Shown here: positions 60,876-64,000 of the stretch, piece after piece
How the letters are laid out: every line of letters starts with the position of its first letter
Position numbering within the stretch: position 1 is the stretch's first letter
Assembly (NCBI GenBank): GCA_015067825.1
Contig: SVLQ01000005.1
Location: forward strand, 1 to 64,000
Direction: 5' to 3'
Length of the DNA stretch: 64,000 bases
Source of the DNA: Oscillospiraceae bacterium
Lineage (GTDB): Bacteria; Bacillota; Clostridia; Oscillospirales; QAMX01
Notes under the pieces: generated by a model
What the model was told of the DNA's origin: nothing
Database searches by the model: none
What the model saw: the letters and a program-made list of their open reading frames with translations, nothing else
Made by a program: the position numbers and the translations under genes

Positions 60876-61244
60876 GTGAGATTTGTGGATATAACTGTCA
60901 GAAGAGGCGATATTTACTATGCCGACCTCAGTCCGGTGGTCGGCAGCGAGCAGGGCGGTGTGCGCCCTGTGCTCATTGTGCAAAACGATGTGGGCAACCG
61001 CCACAGCCCGACGGTGATCGCCGCGGCGATTACCTCGCAAACGGGCAAAGCGCGGCTGCCGACGCACATTGAACTGGCAGCGCAGAGCTACGGGCTCTCG
61101 CGCGACAGTGTTGTGCTTTTGGAGCAGATCCGGACGATTGATAAGAAGCGGCTGAAGGAACGTATGGGCAGAGTCGACGATGGGATGATGGATAAGATCG
61201 ACACAGCCATTGCGGTCAGCTTCGGCCTTTCAAGCGAAGGATAG
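60876..61244 (+). CDS. MazF/PemK-family mRNA interferase (EndoA-like)
   Basis: [48 protein letters not shown]. Start may instead be GTG at 60885. Confidence 0.9.
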   Translation: MRFVDITVRRGDIYYADLSPVVGSEQGGVRPVLIVQNDVGNRHSPTVIAAAITSQTGKARLPTHIELAAQSYGLSRDSVVLLEQIRTIDKKRLKERMGRVDDGMMDKIDTAIAVSFGLSSEG

Positions 61245-61277
61245 CGCCGGGATTTGGCCGGCGCAGAGGAAATGCTT

Positions 61278-61919
61278 ATGAAACAGAAGAAAATGCGCTG
61301 GCTGGTAGCTGTGGCGGTGCTGATCATCGTTTTGCTGACGAGCGGACTGATCGTTGCCATTGCGGATAAAGAAGGAACGGCGGACGACCCGCTGATCGCC
61401 AAAAGCTACCTCGACGAGGTCTTCACACCGCAGATTTTGGCGGTCGTCGATGAGGCGGTTGCGAAAATTGAGGAAGGCTATGTCGGCGAAATCGACACGC
61501 TGATCGAAGAATATACGGCGGTGATCGACCAGAAAATCAGCGAGCTGAACGCGCAAACCGGCACGGTTGTGTCGAATGCGGAGTTTGTCGCGCTGCTGGA
61601 AACGAAGCTCGCTGAAAAGGTCGCTTCGGCCTCGGTGACGCCGTCGAGCGATGGCCAAACCTTCCGCGTGATCACGTTGAAGGCCGGACAAAAGGTTGTC
61701 TGCGAGGTCGGCTGTGAGGTGATGCTGCGCATCGGTTCAGCTGCGGCCTCCGGTAGCTCCAACCCGATTCTGATCGATCTGGTGCACAACACCACGCTGG
61801 CCAGCGGCACAGCATTGGTCAAAAACGTGCTTTATATGGTGACGATCAAAAATAACGGCTTTACGGCAGGTGTGGACAACACAAAAGTTTTGATCCGCGG
61901 CACCTATACCGTGCAATAA
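61278..61919 (+). CDS. uncharacterised secreted/membrane-anchored protein
   Basis: N-terminal TM (WLVAVAVLIIVLLTSGLIVAI), coiled-coil-like segment, C-terminal beta-rich domain; ATG after AGAGGA. Confidence 0.65.
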   Translation: MKQKKMRWLVAVAVLIIVLLTSGLIVAIADKEGTADDPLIAKSYLDEVFTPQILAVVDEAVAKIEEGYVGEIDTLIEEYTAVIDQKISELNAQTGTVVSNAEFVALLETKLAEKVASASVTPSSDGQTFRVITLKAGQKVVCEVGCEVMLRIGSAAASGSSNPILIDLVHNTTLASGTALVKNVLYMVTIKNNGFTAGVDNTKVLIRGTYTVQ

Positions 61920-62077
61920 CGATTTTTTTATGGGCAGTCCTGCACATTATTGATGCGGGGCTGTCCATTTTTTTGCCGGAAAAAGAACGGTGCAGAACTT
62001 GACAAACCGCGATAGTTTTGGTATAAATAAAGCAGTACTTTGCTGTATTTGACCATCGAGAAAGAGGTTGAGAGACG

Positions 62078-62746
62078 ATGAATTTGCTGTTCCCGAAATT
62101 ACCGACACCGAAAATGCATCCCGCCAACATCGGCCATGACCTTGAGCGTGACGGCGGCCCGCTGTCGGAACGCCTGTGGGCGATGTACCGCGACCGCGTT
62201 CTGTGTCTGACGATGTTTGAAGGTGATTTGAAAAACGTGATGGACGACCTGTACACGGTGTTTTTGACCGGTGCGAAGATCGTCTCTGCGGCCGCCGCGC
62301 CCAAAACGATGGGCCCGTGGGAGGCCGAACGCCTGAAAACGGTCAAGTTTTATATCGACCTTGCCCATTCGCTCGATCCTGAATTGATTTTTGACGTCTG
62401 CCTCTCCGATCAGATGACGCCAACCGCTGCGCTCGTGCAGGTTCCGGCCGAGGCCTTTGCGGCGTTTGGTCTGCCGGTGGAAGAGCGGCCGTTTGACGCG
62501 GAAAAATGCGATGACCCAACCGAACGCAAGCTTTGGCTTTATGCGCGGGCGAAGATGTACCGCGATGCCGGGTTTGAAAGCCTGACGCTGGGAGCGGATA
62601 CGCCGGTGGAGGTTGTCGAGAAGCTGAAAACGATCACGCCAATCGTTTCCGTCGGTGCGATGGCGGCAGCTGCCGAAGATCCGTGTGTGACCGACCCTGT
62701 GGCGATCGCTGAAAAGTGGATCGCGCAGAAGCAAAAAGAGCAGTAA
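62078..62746 (+). CDS. uncharacterised protein, short homologue of the next gene
   Basis: FPKLPTPKMHPANIGHDLERDGG; VPAEAFAAFGLPVEERPF; good RBS (AAAGAGGTTGAGAG). Confidence 0.65.
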   Translation: MNLLFPKLPTPKMHPANIGHDLERDGGPLSERLWAMYRDRVLCLTMFEGDLKNVMDDLYTVFLTGAKIVSAAAAPKTMGPWEAERLKTVKFYIDLAHSLDPELIFDVCLSDQMTPTAALVQVPAEAFAAFGLPVEERPFDAEKCDDPTERKLWLYARAKMYRDAGFESLTLGADTPVEVVEKLKTITPIVSVGAMAAAAEDPCVTDPVAIAEKWIAQKQKEQ

Positions 62747-62760
62747 GGAGGGCTTTTTCG

Positions 62761-64000
62761 ATGAATCCGATGTTTCCCGATCTTCCCGATTGTGACAAAC
62801 ACCCTGCCACCGTCGGCATGGATTTCCATTTTGATCAAAACGGCATTTCCGAAGAAGTGCTCCGCAACTATCTCTCCCGTGCCCAAAACTGCAACGTGTT
62901 TAACGATCCCGAAATCACCGAAGAAGACCTGCGGATGCTGTTTACGACCGGCGCAAAGATGTGGAGCAGGGCGTACACGCCGTGGAAAATGACCGGTGCG
63001 GAATACAAGAGCTTTGACTGGATGCGCAAAACGATGGCGGCGGTACACGAAGCCGATCCGGATATCGTGTTTGAAAACTGTATTTTCGAGACCGCCTACA
63101 GAAGCGTCGAAGAGATCGCGATCCCGCCGGAAACGTTCCGTGCGTTCGGTCTGGAGCCCGAAGAACGCAATTTCTCGTACGAGGCGATGTGTTTCCCGGA
63201 CGGCCGCTTCCTCGGTTGGTGGGGGCCGGACACCAGCGTGCCGGATATCACCCAACTCGAAACGCAGCTTTGGTTCTACCATCGCGCGTGCTTGTTTATC
63301 GATCTGGGCTTTGAATGCATCCACTTCGGGCAGATGATGCTCGTTTGCAAGGACGACGTGGGTTTTGTGATCTTCGACCGGATCATCCGCATGATCCGCG
63401 ATTACGCCCGCGACCATGCCCGCCGCGGCTGGATTTTGGTCAACGCGCATATCTACGACGACCGCGTTGGCAACACCGACCGCTTGATCTGCGATTTCCA
63501 TATTTCGCCGACGCGCGGCCTGCCGCCGATCGGCTCGGTCGCGCATAAGCCGACCGAATACGCGCAGGAGATCGAGCTGCTGGCCGGACATTTTGATGCG
63601 ATCTATCTCGACAGCGTCGGCGGCGTGACGCCGAGCGGCTGGCGCACCTCGTCGTTGCCGTATCTGATCGAGCTCGACAACGCCGGCGGCTTTGAGGAAA
63701 ACGAATGGCTGGATGCGCCGTGCTGGCCCAAGCAGACCGAATGGTACAAAGGCGGCTGGTGGGGCTACGACGAGATCGGTTGGTTTGCAATCCAACCGGG
63801 CGACTACCGCCGGAAATGGCTGCGTTACGCATGGCATTGGATCAAGAACATCGACGGCTTCGGCTATTGCCAGATGCCGGGCCACCGTCCGGCAGTCGGC
63901 TATGCCGGCCCGAACGGCGAACTGTGCAACGAAGTGCAGTACCTCGCGCACCGCGTCGGCGACGTGGAGACGATGGCGCAGATCTGGCTGGAGGACCACG
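62761..64000 (+). CDS. uncharacterised protein, possibly TIM-barrel glycan-active; truncated by window end
   Basis: Open from ATG after AAGGAGGG to window end: MNPMFPDLPDCDKHPATVGMDFHFDQNGISEEVLRNYLSRAQ...; similar to the upstream protein; not in ORF track because it has no stop in the window. Confidence 0.75.
   Translation, partial: MNPMFPDLPDCDKHPATVGMDFHFDQNGISEEVLRNYLSRAQNCNVFNDPEITEEDLRMLFTTGAKMWSRAYTPWKMTGAEYKSFDWMRKTMAAVHEADPDIVFENCIFETAYRSVEEIAIPPETFRAFGLEPEERNFSYEAMCFPDGRFLGWWGPDTSVPDITQLETQLWFYHRACLFIDLGFECIHFGQMMLVCKDDVGFVIFDRIIRMIRDYARDHARRGWILVNAHIYDDRVGNTDRLICDFHISPTRGLPPIGSVAHKPTEYAQEIELLAGHFDAIYLDSVGGVTPSGWRTSSLPYLIELDNAGGFEENEWLDAPCWPKQTEWYKGGWWGYDEIGWFAIQPGDYRRKWLRYAWHWIKNIDGFGYCQMPGHRPAVGYAGPNGELCNEVQYLAHRVGDVETMAQIWLEDH

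Overview
The window is 64 kb of gene-dense Firmicutes/Clostridia-type chromosome. Most genes lie on the + strand and are GC-rich, so many long antisense ORFs in the track are artefacts. Core landmarks are zapA-maf-mreC-mreD-PBP2-minD, rpmG-secE-nusG-rplK-rplA-(L10 leader)-rplJ-rplL, RNase J, tRNA-Gly(GCC), gdhA, tyrS with a Tyr T-box, asnA, a type III glutamine synthetase, murA and mazF. Accessory content is mostly glycan metabolism: a GH67/GH20-like protein, epimerase and GH4 operon; an isomerase, sulfatase-like and two Gfo/Idh/MocA cluster; a GH92-like protein; and a tandem pair of related unknown proteins at the right edge. The strongest candidate for an undescribed system is the collinear locus at 10284-22472. 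It encodes a very large secreted solute-binding protein with duplicated N-terminal modules, two pairs of CUT1-type permeases without an ATPase, a membrane-anchored NHL/TPR protein, a Yip1-like membrane protein and a ~980-aa secreted DUF5696-like protein. Other notable signals are a T-box with a predicted valine specifier (GUC) upstream of an XRE-cupin regulator and acyl-CoA ligase, an 18-bp hairpin at the predicted 5' end of the RNase J mRNA, a sulfatase-fold enzyme with Thr instead of the formylglycine Cys/Ser, a nucleotidyltransferase fused to an apparently dead phosphomannomutase, and dispersed CCCCACAAA..TTTGCGGGG hairpin repeats. All family assignments come from reading motifs; no database search was run.
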